Shown one piece after another: positions 18,035 to 26,626 of a DNA stretch of 64,000 bases. Every line of letters begins with the position of its first letter. The first letter of the stretch is position 1. Source of the stretch: Schlesneria sp. DSM 10557 (GTDB lineage: Bacteria > Planctomycetota > Planctomycetia > Planctomycetales > Planctomycetaceae); assembly GCF_041860085.1 (NCBI RefSeq), contig NZ_CP124747.1:5603001-5667000 (forward strand). Reading direction: 5' to 3'. Below the pieces are notes generated by a model. It saw only the letters and a program-made list of their open reading frames with translations, searched no databases and was not told the origin of the DNA. The position numbers were made by a program, and so were the translations under genes.

Positions 18035-18823
18035 ATGAGTACAGGCGAGTACCTGCAAGGGATGTTCGGTCTGAATGGGCTGACGGCTGTCGTGATTGGC
18101 GGAACCGGGACGCTGGGTGGGGCCTTTTGTGATGCCCTCGCCAGCGCGGGAGCCCACGTTGTCGTTGTTGGGCGAAACGACGAACATGGCAACGAGCGGG
18201 TACGCCTGATTAAAGAACGAGGCGGCCATGCCGAGTATTTCTCTTGCGATGCCACCCGGCATGATGATCTGGATCGGCTTGTGGAGCACCTCAAGTCCAG
18301 TCACCGCGAAGTCAATGTGCTGGTGAACGGTGCTGGCGTGAACTCGCCCACCCCGTTTCTGGAAATTGGCGAAGAAGAGTGGGAGCGCATTCTGAACGTC
18401 AATCTGCGAGGCGTTCGCCTGGCCTGTCAGGTCCTCGGCAAGTATATGCTCGATCAGGGAACGAAGGGCTCGATTATCAATATCGCCTCGGTCAGCGCCG
18501 GCCCGCCGCTGTCGCGCGTGTTTACCTATTCGCTGTCGAAGGCGGCCGTGATCAGCCTGACGCAAAACCTGGCACGGGAATGGGCGACGAAGGGAATTCG
18601 CGTGAACGCTCTCTCGCCCGGTTTCTTCCCTGCAGAGCAGAACAAAAGGGTTCTGACGCCGGATCGTGTGGAAAGCGTCATGCGTCACACTCCGATGAAC
18701 CGGTTTGGTTCACCGGAAGAGCTTGCCGGCGCCATCCTGTTGCTCGCTTCGCCCAACGCCGGAAGCTTTTTGACGGGGCATAACCTGCTCGTCGACGGTG
18801 GATTCACCGCCATGACGATCTGA
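18035..18823 (+). CDS. SDR-family oxidoreductase, possibly fructuronate/mannonate reductase
   Basis: A 262-residue classical short-chain dehydrogenase. The cofactor loop is GGTGTLGG (residues 22-29), the NGAG strand is present, and the catalytic tetrad includes Tyr165 and Lys169 in YSLSK with a Ser in IASVSAGP. The C-terminal RFGSPEELAGAILLLASPNAGSFLTGHNLLVDGG is standard for the family. The ATG at 18035 has GGAAG 9 bases upstream; an upstream in-frame ATG (17909) lacks a ribosome site. Its divergent position opposite uxaE suggests it reduces D-fructuronate to D-mannonate, a role filled by SDR enzymes in some uronate clusters. That substrate is an inference from the neighbour; another sugar or polyol is possible. 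Confidence 0.83.
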   Translation: MSTGEYLQGMFGLNGLTAVVIGGTGTLGGAFCDALASAGAHVVVVGRNDEHGNERVRLIKERGGHAEYFSCDATRHDDLDRLVEHLKSSHREVNVLVNGAGVNSPTPFLEIGEEEWERILNVNLRGVRLACQVLGKYMLDQGTKGSIINIASVSAGPPLSRVFTYSLSKAAVISLTQNLAREWATKGIRVNALSPGFFPAEQNKRVLTPDRVESVMRHTPMNRFGSPEELAGAILLLASPNAGSFLTGHNLLVDGGFTAMTI

Positions 18824-19092
18824 TGGAAGTATGGTGATTCGCCGTTAGGTCGACTGACATCGGCAAAGCAGACTCAGTTCGATGTTACGGCTCTGCTCGC
18901 CGGATCGGTGGCCATCGTGAGAACGTTCGCAACAACTCAGGAAACTGCCGTGGTCAGTTCGTAGGGGGCCGGAGCCCCGCGTCACTTCACCGAGTATCGT
19001 TGAGGTGTCGCGATGAGCGCAAATTGCACATGATTTGATGGGTCACGTCGGAAACCGAAATCCTCATTCCGTTACTCCTGGAAGGACACAAC

Positions 19093-20157
19093 GTGCATAA
19101 GTCGACAATCGCAATCGGGATGTGCGGCATCAGTCCCCGCATTCGCCGCCTGGCCTGTGTCATGAGTGCCTTGCTCGCCATGTCGGTTTCCGGAACCGTA
19201 CGAGCTGACGAGTCGTGGCTGAAGTTCCCCGGTGGGGAAGGGCCTGGAAAAGGGAAGCACATTGTGCTGGTGGGGGGAGATGAAGAGTACCGTTCGGAAG
19301 AATCGCTGCCTCAACTCGCCAAGATTCTCTCCCGACATCATGGATTCGACTGCACGGTCCTGTTCGCTATCGATCCGCAGACCGGGGAAATCAATCCAGA
19401 CGTCAACAACAACATTCCCGGAACCGAGGCACTCAAGTCGGCCGACCTGATGATCATTGCGACACGATTCCGCAATCTGCCTGATGAGCAGATGCAGCAC
19501 ATCGTTGAGTATCTGGAGTCAGGGCGGCCGGTGATGGGGCTGCGGACGGCGACACATGCCTTCAACATTCCCGCCGGGACGAAGTTCTCTCAGTATTCAT
19601 GGAACTCCAGCGATAAAGCCTATGAGCAGGGGTTTGGTCGGCAGGTCTTAGGCGAAACATGGATCAGCCATCACGGAAACCACGGCTCGCAGAGCACCCG
19701 GGGAATCCTGGTGAAAGACCAGGCAATGCATCCGGTTCTGACAGGGATCAAGGACGGCGAGATCTGGGGACCGACTGACGTGTATGGTGTCCGGTTGCCG
19801 TTGCCTGGGGACAGTAAGCCACTGGTCCTGGGACAGGTCGTGCAAGGAATGAAGCCCACTGATCCCCCGGTGGAGGGTGCTCAGAACCAGCCGATGATGC
19901 CAATCGTCTGGACGAAGTCTTACACGAGTTCATCCGGAAAGACAGCGCGCGTGTTCACGACAACGATGGGATCATCGACAGACCTTGAGAACGGACCCCT
20001 TCGTCGACTGCTGGTGAATGCCGTCTATTGGAGCGTCGGGCTGGAAGACAAAATCACCGATCACCTGAAGACCGATCTGGTAGGTGACTATCAGCCATCG
20101 CCGTTCAAGTTCGGCGGGTATGTGAAGGGCCGCAAACCGGAATTCTATGGTAAGTAA
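19093..20157 (+). CDS. Secreted ThuA-like domain protein
   Basis: 354 residues with a signal peptide (hydrophobic stretch about 21-36, cleavage near VRADE). The mature part has the ThuA/class I glutamine-amidotransferase-like fold: KHIVLVGGDEEYR, LPQLAKILSRHHGFDCTVLF, SADLMIIATRFRNLP and the AGTKFSQYSWNS-like segment. ThuA-like proteins are linked to trehalose and other sugar use, and are numerous in planctomycetes; their exact reaction is usually unknown. The GTG at 19093 is chosen because GGAAGGA lies 6 bases upstream; an ATG at 19120 would keep the signal peptide but lacks a ribosome site. A strong bidirectional terminator follows. Confidence 0.82.
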   Translation: MHKSTIAIGMCGISPRIRRLACVMSALLAMSVSGTVRADESWLKFPGGEGPGKGKHIVLVGGDEEYRSEESLPQLAKILSRHHGFDCTVLFAIDPQTGEINPDVNNNIPGTEALKSADLMIIATRFRNLPDEQMQHIVEYLESGRPVMGLRTATHAFNIPAGTKFSQYSWNSSDKAYEQGFGRQVLGETWISHHGNHGSQSTRGILVKDQAMHPVLTGIKDGEIWGPTDVYGVRLPLPGDSKPLVLGQVVQGMKPTDPPVEGAQNQPMMPIVWTKSYTSSSGKTARVFTTTMGSSTDLENGPLRRLLVNAVYWSVGLEDKITDHLKTDLVGDYQPSPFKFGGYVKGRKPEFYGK

Positions 20158-20328
20158 ATCTGCCTCGGTCGCCGACGGGTGTACCGGATGGCTCACACGA
20201 AGGGCATACGCTCTGCACGCCCGCGGTGGTTTGTCGAAGATCGACCCCAAGCAACCGTCAATGTCAGGATGTCCGAAGGTCAGGGTGGGGCTGAGGCCGC
20301 CGGCCGGCTTTCAGGTTTTGGGATGAAT

Positions 20329-20367
20329 AAACCCCTGCTTCGCTGTCACCAGTGAAGCAGGGGTTTT
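20329..20367. terminator. Bidirectional rho-independent terminator
   Basis: A perfect 13-bp stem (20329-20341 with 20354-20366) encloses a 12-base loop. TTTT follows on the plus strand and TTTATT on the minus strand. It separates the convergent ThuA and hopanoid cyclase genes and can serve both. Confidence 0.85.
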
Positions 20368-20439
20368 CTGTTTGCTGCGGTGTCATCGCAGGCAGGTGTC
20401 AGTGGTACCAGTCCGCTCTGGCCACAGAGCCCGGGCGGC

Positions 20440-22554
20440 TCAGGCAATCGCCTTGCGGTAACGGGCGAGTGCCATGAGTGGGAAGTACAGCGCGTAGTAG
20501 TGGTACTTGAGGTAGAACACGCGGGGGAAACCGGTTCCGGTGAATTCGTGTTCGTACCATGTTCCGTTCGGACGCTGTGTGCTGAGCAGGTAGTCAACAC
20601 CACGCTGGGCGGCGTCAGAGTGGGCTTCACCGGCGGCAATCAGCCCCAAGAGAGCCCAGGCGGTTTGTGAGGCTGTGGGGACGCCAGTGCCGCGCAGAGT
20701 CGGATCGTCGTAGCTGTTCGCTGTTTCGCCCCATCCGCCACATTCCTGCTGATGATCCTTAAGCCATTGGACGGCTCGCTGGATCCGAGGATCGCGGGCA
20801 GGAATGCCGTGGGTCACCAGGCCGACGATCACCTGCCATGTCCCGTAGATGTAGTTGACGCCCCAGCGGCCGTACCAGCAATGATCCGGTTGCTGATCTT
20901 GCCAGATAAAGTCGAGAGCCTTCTTGTGGACTTCGCTGTCAGTGCGGATGCCGACTGCGGCGAAGCTTTCGAGGACTCGCGCGGTGATGTCGGCCGTGCT
21001 GGGGTCGATCATCGCATTATGGTCTGCAAAAGGAACCTTCGTCAGGACTTCACGTGTGTTGTTCGCGTCGAAGGCACCCCAGCCCCCGTCTCGGCTTTGC
21101 ATGGCTTTCAGCCACATCACACCGCGGCGCATTGCATTCACCATGGGTGACGCGGCTTCGAGTTCGGCGATGGCCTGTTCGGCGCTGGCGGATCGGCCGC
21201 TGAAGACAACTGGAGCATTGGGGTCTGTTGCGGCACGGTCGTCGAACAACTCCATCGTCCAGTCGGTTCCCATTCCTTCAGGAAGGCATTTCCCGAAAGC
21301 GATCAGCACCATCGAAGTGTCATCGACGTCGGGATAGAACTCATTGTTGTATTCGAAGTACCACCCCCCAGGGGCCAGCTTGGGGTTACGTAACGACCAG
21401 TCTCCCTGCTGGCGAACCTCTTTTGAAAGCAGCCACTGCAGCGATTTGCGAATGGCCGGATCGTGACGTGGAACTCCGGCATCCCGCAGGGCGATGGTCG
21501 CAATCGCAGTGTCCCAGACAGGAGAGAGGCAGGGTTGCAGCCGCAGCCGTGCGACACCCTTCGCGTTGACGTCGCGGATCATCAACTTGTCGAGCTCTTC
21601 GAACTGCGACACGATGACCGGTGAATCATCCGGGTAACCGAGGCAACGAAGCCCGATCAGAGTCCAGACGATCGGCGGGAAGATGGCGCCGAGGCCATCA
21701 CTGTCTTTCAGTCGTGCCAGAATCCATTGTTCGCAGAGTTTGATCGAATGCTTCCGCAGGGGCTTGATCCCCAGTCGTTCACCAAACTTGATGGTTTGAT
21801 CGACGCGCTGGAAAAACTTTGTCCAGTTAATCCAGCCTTGCGACGGCCCTTCATGGTTCACTCCACCGATCGTGGCGGGCAACCTCTTTTCAGGTGAGGC
21901 ATAGAGCTCGTCGATCTGATGTTCGGGTGGAAGAGTCGTCTTCGGCTGACAGGCCCACAGCAGGCTGAGGGGTACGATGATCGTGCGAGACCAGGCAGAC
22001 ATCTCATAGATGTTGAACGGTGCCCACAGGGGCAGCAGGATCATCTCAGGAGGAACCGCAGGACACAGCTCGTACGGGATCAGACCGAGCATCGCGAGAT
22101 AGTAGCGGGTGAAGCTGTTGACCTTCTCAACACCTCCCGCACGCAGGATGGCTTCCCGAGCGCGGACCATGTAGTCGGCTTTGGGGTCATGGCCAGTGAT
22201 TTTCAGTGCGAGGTAGGCCTTCGCCGAACCACTGATTTCCAGAGGACCGCCGGGGAACATGCCCCAGCCACCATGGTCGCACTGCTGATCGAGCAAGTAG
22301 GCGGCAGCTTCTTTTGCCTGTTCGGACTGGCCCTTGCCGAGGAAGGCCAGCAACAGGATGTACTCGGATTCAAGAATGGTGTCTCCTTCCAGTTCGGCAC
22401 ACCAGTGGCCGTCTGGTTGCTGGAGACTCAGCAAGTGATCGCGGGTTCGTTCGATGCCCTGTGCCAGGGAGGTGATGGAAGACGCATCACGCGCGACTGT
22501 CATCGTTGACTCGCCTGCGTGTTGCGATCCGATACCCGCTTGCTTCGAACTCAT
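20440..22554 (-). CDS. shc: Squalene-hopene cyclase
   Basis: 704 residues, the usual length for the family. The catalytic DxDD motif is present as DVDDT (first Asp at residue 409), and QW-type repeats occur throughout, for example QQPDGHWCAELEGDT, QCDHGGWGMFPGG, QSRDGGWGAFDANN, QQECGGWGETANSY and QRPNGTWYEHEFTG. The enzyme folds squalene into hopene, the first committed step of hopanoid synthesis, at the membrane surface. The ATG at 22554 has GAAAGG 7 bases upstream; ATG 22617 extends into unconserved sequence and ATG 22503 is a shorter alternative. No other hopanoid or squalene genes are in the window. A 730-base gap upstream holds several inverted repeats. Confidence 0.95.
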   Translation of the reverse strand: MSSKQAGIGSQHAGESTMTVARDASSITSLAQGIERTRDHLLSLQQPDGHWCAELEGDTILESEYILLLAFLGKGQSEQAKEAAAYLLDQQCDHGGWGMFPGGPLEISGSAKAYLALKITGHDPKADYMVRAREAILRAGGVEKVNSFTRYYLAMLGLIPYELCPAVPPEMILLPLWAPFNIYEMSAWSRTIIVPLSLLWACQPKTTLPPEHQIDELYASPEKRLPATIGGVNHEGPSQGWINWTKFFQRVDQTIKFGERLGIKPLRKHSIKLCEQWILARLKDSDGLGAIFPPIVWTLIGLRCLGYPDDSPVIVSQFEELDKLMIRDVNAKGVARLRLQPCLSPVWDTAIATIALRDAGVPRHDPAIRKSLQWLLSKEVRQQGDWSLRNPKLAPGGWYFEYNNEFYPDVDDTSMVLIAFGKCLPEGMGTDWTMELFDDRAATDPNAPVVFSGRSASAEQAIAELEAASPMVNAMRRGVMWLKAMQSRDGGWGAFDANNTREVLTKVPFADHNAMIDPSTADITARVLESFAAVGIRTDSEVHKKALDFIWQDQQPDHCWYGRWGVNYIYGTWQVIVGLVTHGIPARDPRIQRAVQWLKDHQQECGGWGETANSYDDPTLRGTGVPTASQTAWALLGLIAAGEAHSDAAQRGVDYLLSTQRPNGTWYEHEFTGTGFPRVFYLKYHYYALYFPLMALARYRKAIA

Positions 22555-22877
22555 TTCAGACCTTTCTTCCGTGTTACTGACTTCTATGTCATGAATGCGG
22601 CGGATCGTATTCGGCAACTACTGCTGATGACAACAGAGATTTTCGTCGTCGTATGTGATGAGTGAGGTCGATTGATGTGCCAATGGACTGCGATGTTCAT
22701 TCAAGACCGCAGAGCAACATGATGAGCGGCTGCGTCCAGGGATCTTTGCAGGTGGTATTTCGACTTGGGGAGCCTGGTGCTTCAATTCGCCTGGTTGCGA
22801 GAAATCACTGTTTTTTATGGGTTTTTACGGTGTTGCGTGGTTCGTGTGGATGACTCGGCCAGGGCGTGGCTGACACT

Positions 22878-22895
22878 CTATGACAGTTGTCATAG
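22878..22895. promoter_or_regulatory. Inverted repeat CTATGACA-GT-TGTCATAG, possible operator
   Basis: Two perfect 8-base arms are separated by 2 bases, a spacing typical of a dimeric regulator site. It lies 324 bases upstream of the hopanoid cyclase start and 392 bases upstream of the histone-like start. No binding protein is known from the sequence. Confidence 0.4.
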
Positions 22896-23158
22896 TAACA
22901 GAGGCGACGTGTGGTGAGGCACCAATGAAGGTCATCGTTAAGACCAGTGAGATGGGCTTGAATGAGTCTCGAAAGTTCAAAAAAACAGAGAATTTATGTG
23001 GTGTCGGGGCGAGAAATGGCTTGAACAAAAAGATGAAATTCGTAGGATGATCGCAGTTTGTTGTTGGAACTCGTAAGGATATCACTGTCAAGTCAACAAA
23101 AAGTGGTCGCTGCCGTGGCTAACTGATGTTGTGAGTGACGAATGACGAGACCAACAGG

Positions 23159-23182
23159 CGACTTGTCAAGGTTGACAAGTCG
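23159..23182. promoter_or_regulatory. Inverted repeat of two 11-base arms with 2-base centre
   Basis: CGACTTGTCAA (23159-23169) and TTGACAAGTCG (23172-23182) are exact complements around GG. As DNA it could be an operator; as RNA it would form a tight hairpin. The second arm includes TTGACA (23172-23177), a perfect -35 box, though no good -10 box lies at 17 bases. It is 104 bases upstream of the histone-like gene. Confidence 0.45.
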
Positions 23183-23286
23183 AATGGAATCGATGTGGAT
23201 GATAAGTCTTAGCCGTACTGCTTAGCCCGGTGCGCCAGCGGTCGAGACAAGTCACTCACGGGGTCTCTTGGAAAGAGGACTTGAAA

Positions 23287-23478
23287 ATGGCTAAGAAGAA
23301 GGCTGCTGCTCCAGCTACGAAAGCTGCTCCTGCTACGAAGGCTGCGCCAGCTGCGAAGGCTGCTCCTGCTACGAAGGCCGCTCCTGCGAAGAAGGCTGTT
23401 AAGAAGGCCGCTGTTAAGAAGGCTGCCGCGAAGAAGGCTGCTCCTGCCAAGAAAGCCGCCAAGAAGGCAGCGAAGTAG
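23287..23478 (+). CDS. Histone H1-like Lys/Ala-rich DNA-binding protein
   Basis: A 63-residue protein made almost entirely of Ala, Lys, Pro and Thr. The N-terminal half repeats the unit ATKAAP/AAKAAP and the C-terminal half repeats KKAA, KKAV and PAKKAAKKAA. This composition matches the unstructured basic tails of bacterial H1-like proteins and extended HU proteins, which bind and compact DNA. There is no folded domain. The DNA itself repeats a unit of about 18 bases, so copy number could vary by slippage. The ATG at 23287 follows a GAGGACTTGAAA ribosome region. A long upstream gap and a very strong terminator suggest a highly expressed single gene. DNA binding is inferred from composition. 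Confidence 0.85.
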   Translation: MAKKKAAAPATKAAPATKAAPAAKAAPATKAAPAKKAVKKAAVKKAAAKKAAPAKKAAKKAAK

Positions 23479-23781
23479 GCCCTAAAGCCACGTTTTTCGG
23501 CTTCAGTATCTCATCGATACTGAACTGCGTCGCTTGATGCGATGCGCGTACTACAACAAGCAAGAGGGGGTTGGTTTTCCAGCCCCCCCTTTTTTTTGCA
23601 TCTGCATTAAATAGCATGGCCCGCTAAGGTGGTTTCACCATTGTTGCGAGATCTGGCAGGCCAGTGTGGGGATGGGTGCCGTCACGGGTGGTTGCCCGGA
23701 TGTGAGCTGGAAAAATTGGAGTCCCGTCAGGATGATGAACGGTGATTCTGTTCTGTCAATCGTCTTTGATTCGCCGCAAGA
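23479..23781. other. 303-base region between the histone-like gene and recG
   Basis: It holds the terminator at 23566-23597 and a small AAGCC/GGCTT hairpin near 23485. Beyond that, nothing could be supported. The recG promoter is presumably here. Confidence 0.5.
23566..23597 (+). terminator. Strong rho-independent terminator
   Basis: GGGGGTTGG (23566-23574) pairs with CCAGCCCCC (23579-23587), with one G-T pair and a TTTT loop, followed by two more C and eight T. It ends the histone-like transcript. Confidence 0.9.
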
Positions 23782-25881
23782 ATGTCGCCTAACTCTTCTG
23801 ACGACCCGCTGCAAACACCTGTTCGATTTCTCCGCGGGATTGGTCCAGCGCGCTCTGATCTGATGGCGCGGCTCGGGATTGCGACGGTCACAGACCTGCT
23901 CTGGAATCTGCCTCGCGATGTTCTTGATCTGACTCACATTTCAACGGTCTTTGAGCTGAAGGAAGGGGTGTTGTCGACCGTCTTTGGTGTTGTTGTGGAT
24001 CGGGATTCCCGCCATACCTCGACGGGGAAGACGATGACGGCGATTCTGCTGCAGGCTGATGGTGGGTTCGTGCGGGGGGTTTACTTCAATCAGCCTTATA
24101 TGCTGAGAAGGTTTGAATTGGGGCAGCGAGTTCTCTTTTCGGGGAAGCCCAAATTCATTGCCCGGCGCTGGGAGTTTTCTCATCCCACTGTTCAGTGGCT
24201 GGGTGATGAGGAGATCGAAGAAGGGGGCCGGGTGCTGCCGGTTTACTCGCTCACTGAAGGTCTCTCGCAGCACGAAATGCGCAGACTGATGAAAGGGGTA
24301 GTGGAGGAGTATGCGGAGTTGGTTCCGGACCCGCTGCCCTCTGGCTTTCGATCTCGCGCCAATGTGATTGAGCTCACGTCAGCACTGCGATGCGTGCATT
24401 TGCCTGCTTCCATGGATGAGTATCGGGCCGGGATGCGTCGGATCGTGTTTGATGACCTGCTCGAGTTTCAACTGGCGCTGGCGATGCGTCGCCGATTCTG
24501 GAGGGCCGAGAATGCGGCCGTTCCTTTACAGACCTCGGCCAAAATCGATGCACGAATCAGGCGACTTTTTTCATTTCGCTTAACGCCAGGGCAGGATCGA
24601 GCGATTTCCGAGATCGTCGAAGATCTGGGGCGACCCTATGCGATGCATCGGTTGCTGCAGGCGGATGTGGGTGCCGGGAAAACCGCGATCGCGATTTATG
24701 CCATGCTGGTGGCGGTTGCGGCCGGGGTGCAGGCGGTGATTATGGCGCCGACCGAGGTTCTCGCGCAGCAGCACTGGAGCACCATTGATGCTCTGCTCGA
24801 AGGGAGTCGGGTAGAGCGTCGTTTGTTAATTGGAGGGTTAACCGCTGCTCAGCGTCGCGCGACGCTCGAGCAGATTTCCTCGGGTGAAGCGCAGCTGGTG
24901 GTGGGGACTCAGGCGGTTATTCAGGATGCCGTTGCCTTCAAGAAGCTGGGGCTAGCGGTCATTGATGAGCAACACAAGTTCGGAGTGGTCCAGCGATCTC
25001 GCTTCTCATCGGGTGAGACGGCACCTCATGTCCTGGTGATGACGGCCACACCCATACCTCGAAGCTTATGTCTCACGCAGTACGGAGATCTGGACTTAAC
25101 CGTCATCTCAGATTTACCGCCGGGGCGTCAGCGGGTGGTGACCAGTCGGGTTGTGGGAAGTGGATCAGCCCGACGGGCTTGGGACTTTATTAAGCAGAAG
25201 TTGAGGGATGGGCGTCAGGCCTACGTCGTTTGCCCTCGGATTGAAGACAATCCGACAACGGCTTCCAGTGCGGATGTTTATGGGAGTGCTGAGGCCATCT
25301 ATCGCGAACTGTCGGAGCGGGAGTTTCGGGAGTTTCGTGTGGGTCTCGTCCATGGTCAGCTTGATCGCGATGAGCGAGTCCGGACGATGGAGATGTTTCG
25401 CAATGGTGAACTCGATCTGCTTGTGGCCACAACGGTCATCGAGGTGGGGATCGACGTTCCCAATGCGACCATGATGGTGATTGAACAAGCAGAGCGGTTT
25501 GGTCTATCGCAACTTCATCAGCTTCGCGGTCGGGTGGGTCGGGGTAAGGTGCAGGGGTACTGCTTCCTGTTCTCCGATTCGGATTCGCCAGAGGCGGCCA
25601 AGCGTCTGGCGGCGATGGAGTCGACAGCCGATGGGTTTAAGATTGCGGAGGCAGATTTTGAGCTGCGCGGACCGGGTGACGTGTTGGGAACGAGACAGAG
25701 CGGGTCGCTGCCGCTGCGCGTCGCTGATCTCAATCGGGATCAGGCCCTGCTGGATGAGGCGCGCGTGGCGGCGTTCAATCTGGTTGAGTCCGAAGAGTTT
25801 GATCAATTGGACATGGCGCCGCTGAAGATTCGTGTGCTTGAGCGATTTCATCGCTCAATGGATCTCCCCCAAACGGGTTGA
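23782..25881 (+). CDS. recG: ATP-dependent DNA helicase RecG
   Basis: 699 residues, typical length. The N-terminal wedge (OB-fold) domain begins with FLRGIGPARSDLMARLGI and contains GKPKFIARRWEFSHPTVQ. Superfamily 2 helicase motifs follow: ADVGAGKTAIA (Walker A), VIDEQHKFGV (DEQH, Walker B), MTATPIPRSL (motif III), VATTVIEVGIDVPNATMM and QLRGRVGRG (motif VI). RecG remodels stalled replication forks and Holliday junctions in the cytoplasm. ATG 23782 gives a normal N-terminus, although its ribosome site is weak. No recombination genes lie next to it. Confidence 0.95.
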   Translation: MSPNSSDDPLQTPVRFLRGIGPARSDLMARLGIATVTDLLWNLPRDVLDLTHISTVFELKEGVLSTVFGVVVDRDSRHTSTGKTMTAILLQADGGFVRGVYFNQPYMLRRFELGQRVLFSGKPKFIARRWEFSHPTVQWLGDEEIEEGGRVLPVYSLTEGLSQHEMRRLMKGVVEEYAELVPDPLPSGFRSRANVIELTSALRCVHLPASMDEYRAGMRRIVFDDLLEFQLALAMRRRFWRAENAAVPLQTSAKIDARIRRLFSFRLTPGQDRAISEIVEDLGRPYAMHRLLQADVGAGKTAIAIYAMLVAVAAGVQAVIMAPTEVLAQQHWSTIDALLEGSRVERRLLIGGLTAAQRRATLEQISSGEAQLVVGTQAVIQDAVAFKKLGLAVIDEQHKFGVVQRSRFSSGETAPHVLVMTATPIPRSLCLTQYGDLDLTVISDLPPGRQRVVTSRVVGSGSARRAWDFIKQKLRDGRQAYVVCPRIEDNPTTASSADVYGSAEAIYRELSEREFREFRVGLVHGQLDRDERVRTMEMFRNGELDLLVATTVIEVGIDVPNATMMVIEQAERFGLSQLHQLRGRVGRGKVQGYCFLFSDSDSPEAAKRLAAMESTADGFKIAEADFELRGPGDVLGTRQSGSLPLRVADLNRDQALLDEARVAAFNLVESEEFDQLDMAPLKIRVLERFHRSMDLPQTG

Positions 25882-25916
25882 TGTCGATATCGCGGTTCGG
25901 CTCTTGAGTAAGAGCG

Positions 25917-25954
25917 GGTAGACGAGACGAGGACTGGCACTCATCTCGTCTACC
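25917..25954. repeat. 11-bp inverted repeat between convergent genes
   Basis: GGTAGACGAGA (25917-25927) pairs exactly with TCTCGTCTACC (25944-25954) around a 16-base loop. It sits between the ends of recG and the small Gly/Tyr protein gene. It lacks a T-run, so it may be an inefficient terminator or a transcript-end stabiliser. Confidence 0.55.
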
Positions 25955-26002
25955 AGGGTGTCAGTTCAACGGCCTGTCCGGCTCGAAAGCCGCAACGAAC
26001 CG

Positions 26003-26320
26003 TCATCGAATATAGATACCAAATCCTGGAGTGCTCAGTCCGAATCCAGAACGGCCATAACCATACCCGGGGCCATACACAGGACCGTAGGCAGGTCCAT
26101 ACGCGGGGCCGTATACGGGAGGGTATGAGTACACGGCGGGAGGGGGCACAATGACTCGAGGTGGGGCCACATATCGATACCCCCCATAGAATCCTGGGCC
26201 GTATCCGTACCCATGTCGATGGCCATGGAATCCTCGAGGCCCGTGAGCCGACGCGGTTCCCCCCGCAACGCAGATCAGACCCGCCACCGCCACCAGGGCA
26301 ACTACTGTTCGTCGCAACAT
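26003..26320 (-). CDS. Small secreted Gly/Tyr/Pro-rich protein
   Basis: 105 residues. A clear signal peptide (hydrophobic core about 5-22, cleavage near ASAHG) is followed by a His/Gly-rich stretch and then YGPA/YGPV/YGPG repeats. The mature protein is low in charge and probably disordered. Small proteins of this kind are common in planctomycete genomes, but no function is established; a wall or surface role is a guess. The ATG at 26320 has AAGAAGGAT upstream on the minus strand, which fixes the start. Confidence 0.7.
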   Translation of the reverse strand: MLRRTVVALVAVAGLICVAGGTASAHGPRGFHGHRHGYGYGPGFYGGYRYVAPPRVIVPPPAVYSYPPVYGPAYGPAYGPVYGPGYGYGRSGFGLSTPGFGIYIR

Positions 26321-26626
26321 GTTCTTATCCTTCTTTCATGAAATGAAGTTGTCTCAACCACGGAAGGATAGAAAGCAGGGTTCGTGCCAATCGGCAGAAA
26401 CTGCGGGCGGGGATCGCTTCGGGGGCTCGATTTCAGTTGAAAATCAGATTGACGCGTGTCATTTGTTTTCCTTTGATTTTGTTTAATTCATTTTGGAGTA
26501 TGATTTTGTGGGGAATGGTTGTGTGCTGATATTGATTCGGGCTCTTCACAGGAAGTGAGTCAGATTGTAGGCGTGATTCTCTTCTGTGTTGTCGAAGTGA
26601 TGTGGCGTGTTGTCGATTGTGTCGCG
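26321..26626. other. 306-base AT-rich intergenic region
   Basis: It lies upstream of the Gly/Tyr protein and downstream of the zinc-ribbon protein, both on the minus strand. The stretch at about 26450-26520 is notably T-rich for this genome and may include the promoter of the small gene. No defined element was recognised. Confidence 0.4.

Larger units (their letters stand above)
22555..23286. other. 732-base intergenic region with a cluster of TGTCA/TGACA boxes
   Basis: This lies between the divergent hopanoid cyclase and histone-like genes and is more AT-rich than its surroundings. No supported gene. TGACA or TGTCA occurs at about 22871, 22881, 22888, 23086, 23164 and 23173, and two inverted repeats are built from them (listed separately). 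Short open frames here have no ribosome sites or protein-like composition. Confidence 0.5.

Noticed and set aside
22825-23091. 88-codon minus-strand frame in the gap before the histone-like gene
   Set aside because: No ribosome site, Thr/Pro/Phe-rich composition without protein-like pattern, and overlap with inverted repeats.
23256-23462. Ala/Phe-rich 68-codon frame opposite the histone-like gene
   Set aside because: Direct complement of the Lys/Ala repeat; it would be an extremely hydrophobic repeat with no ribosome site.
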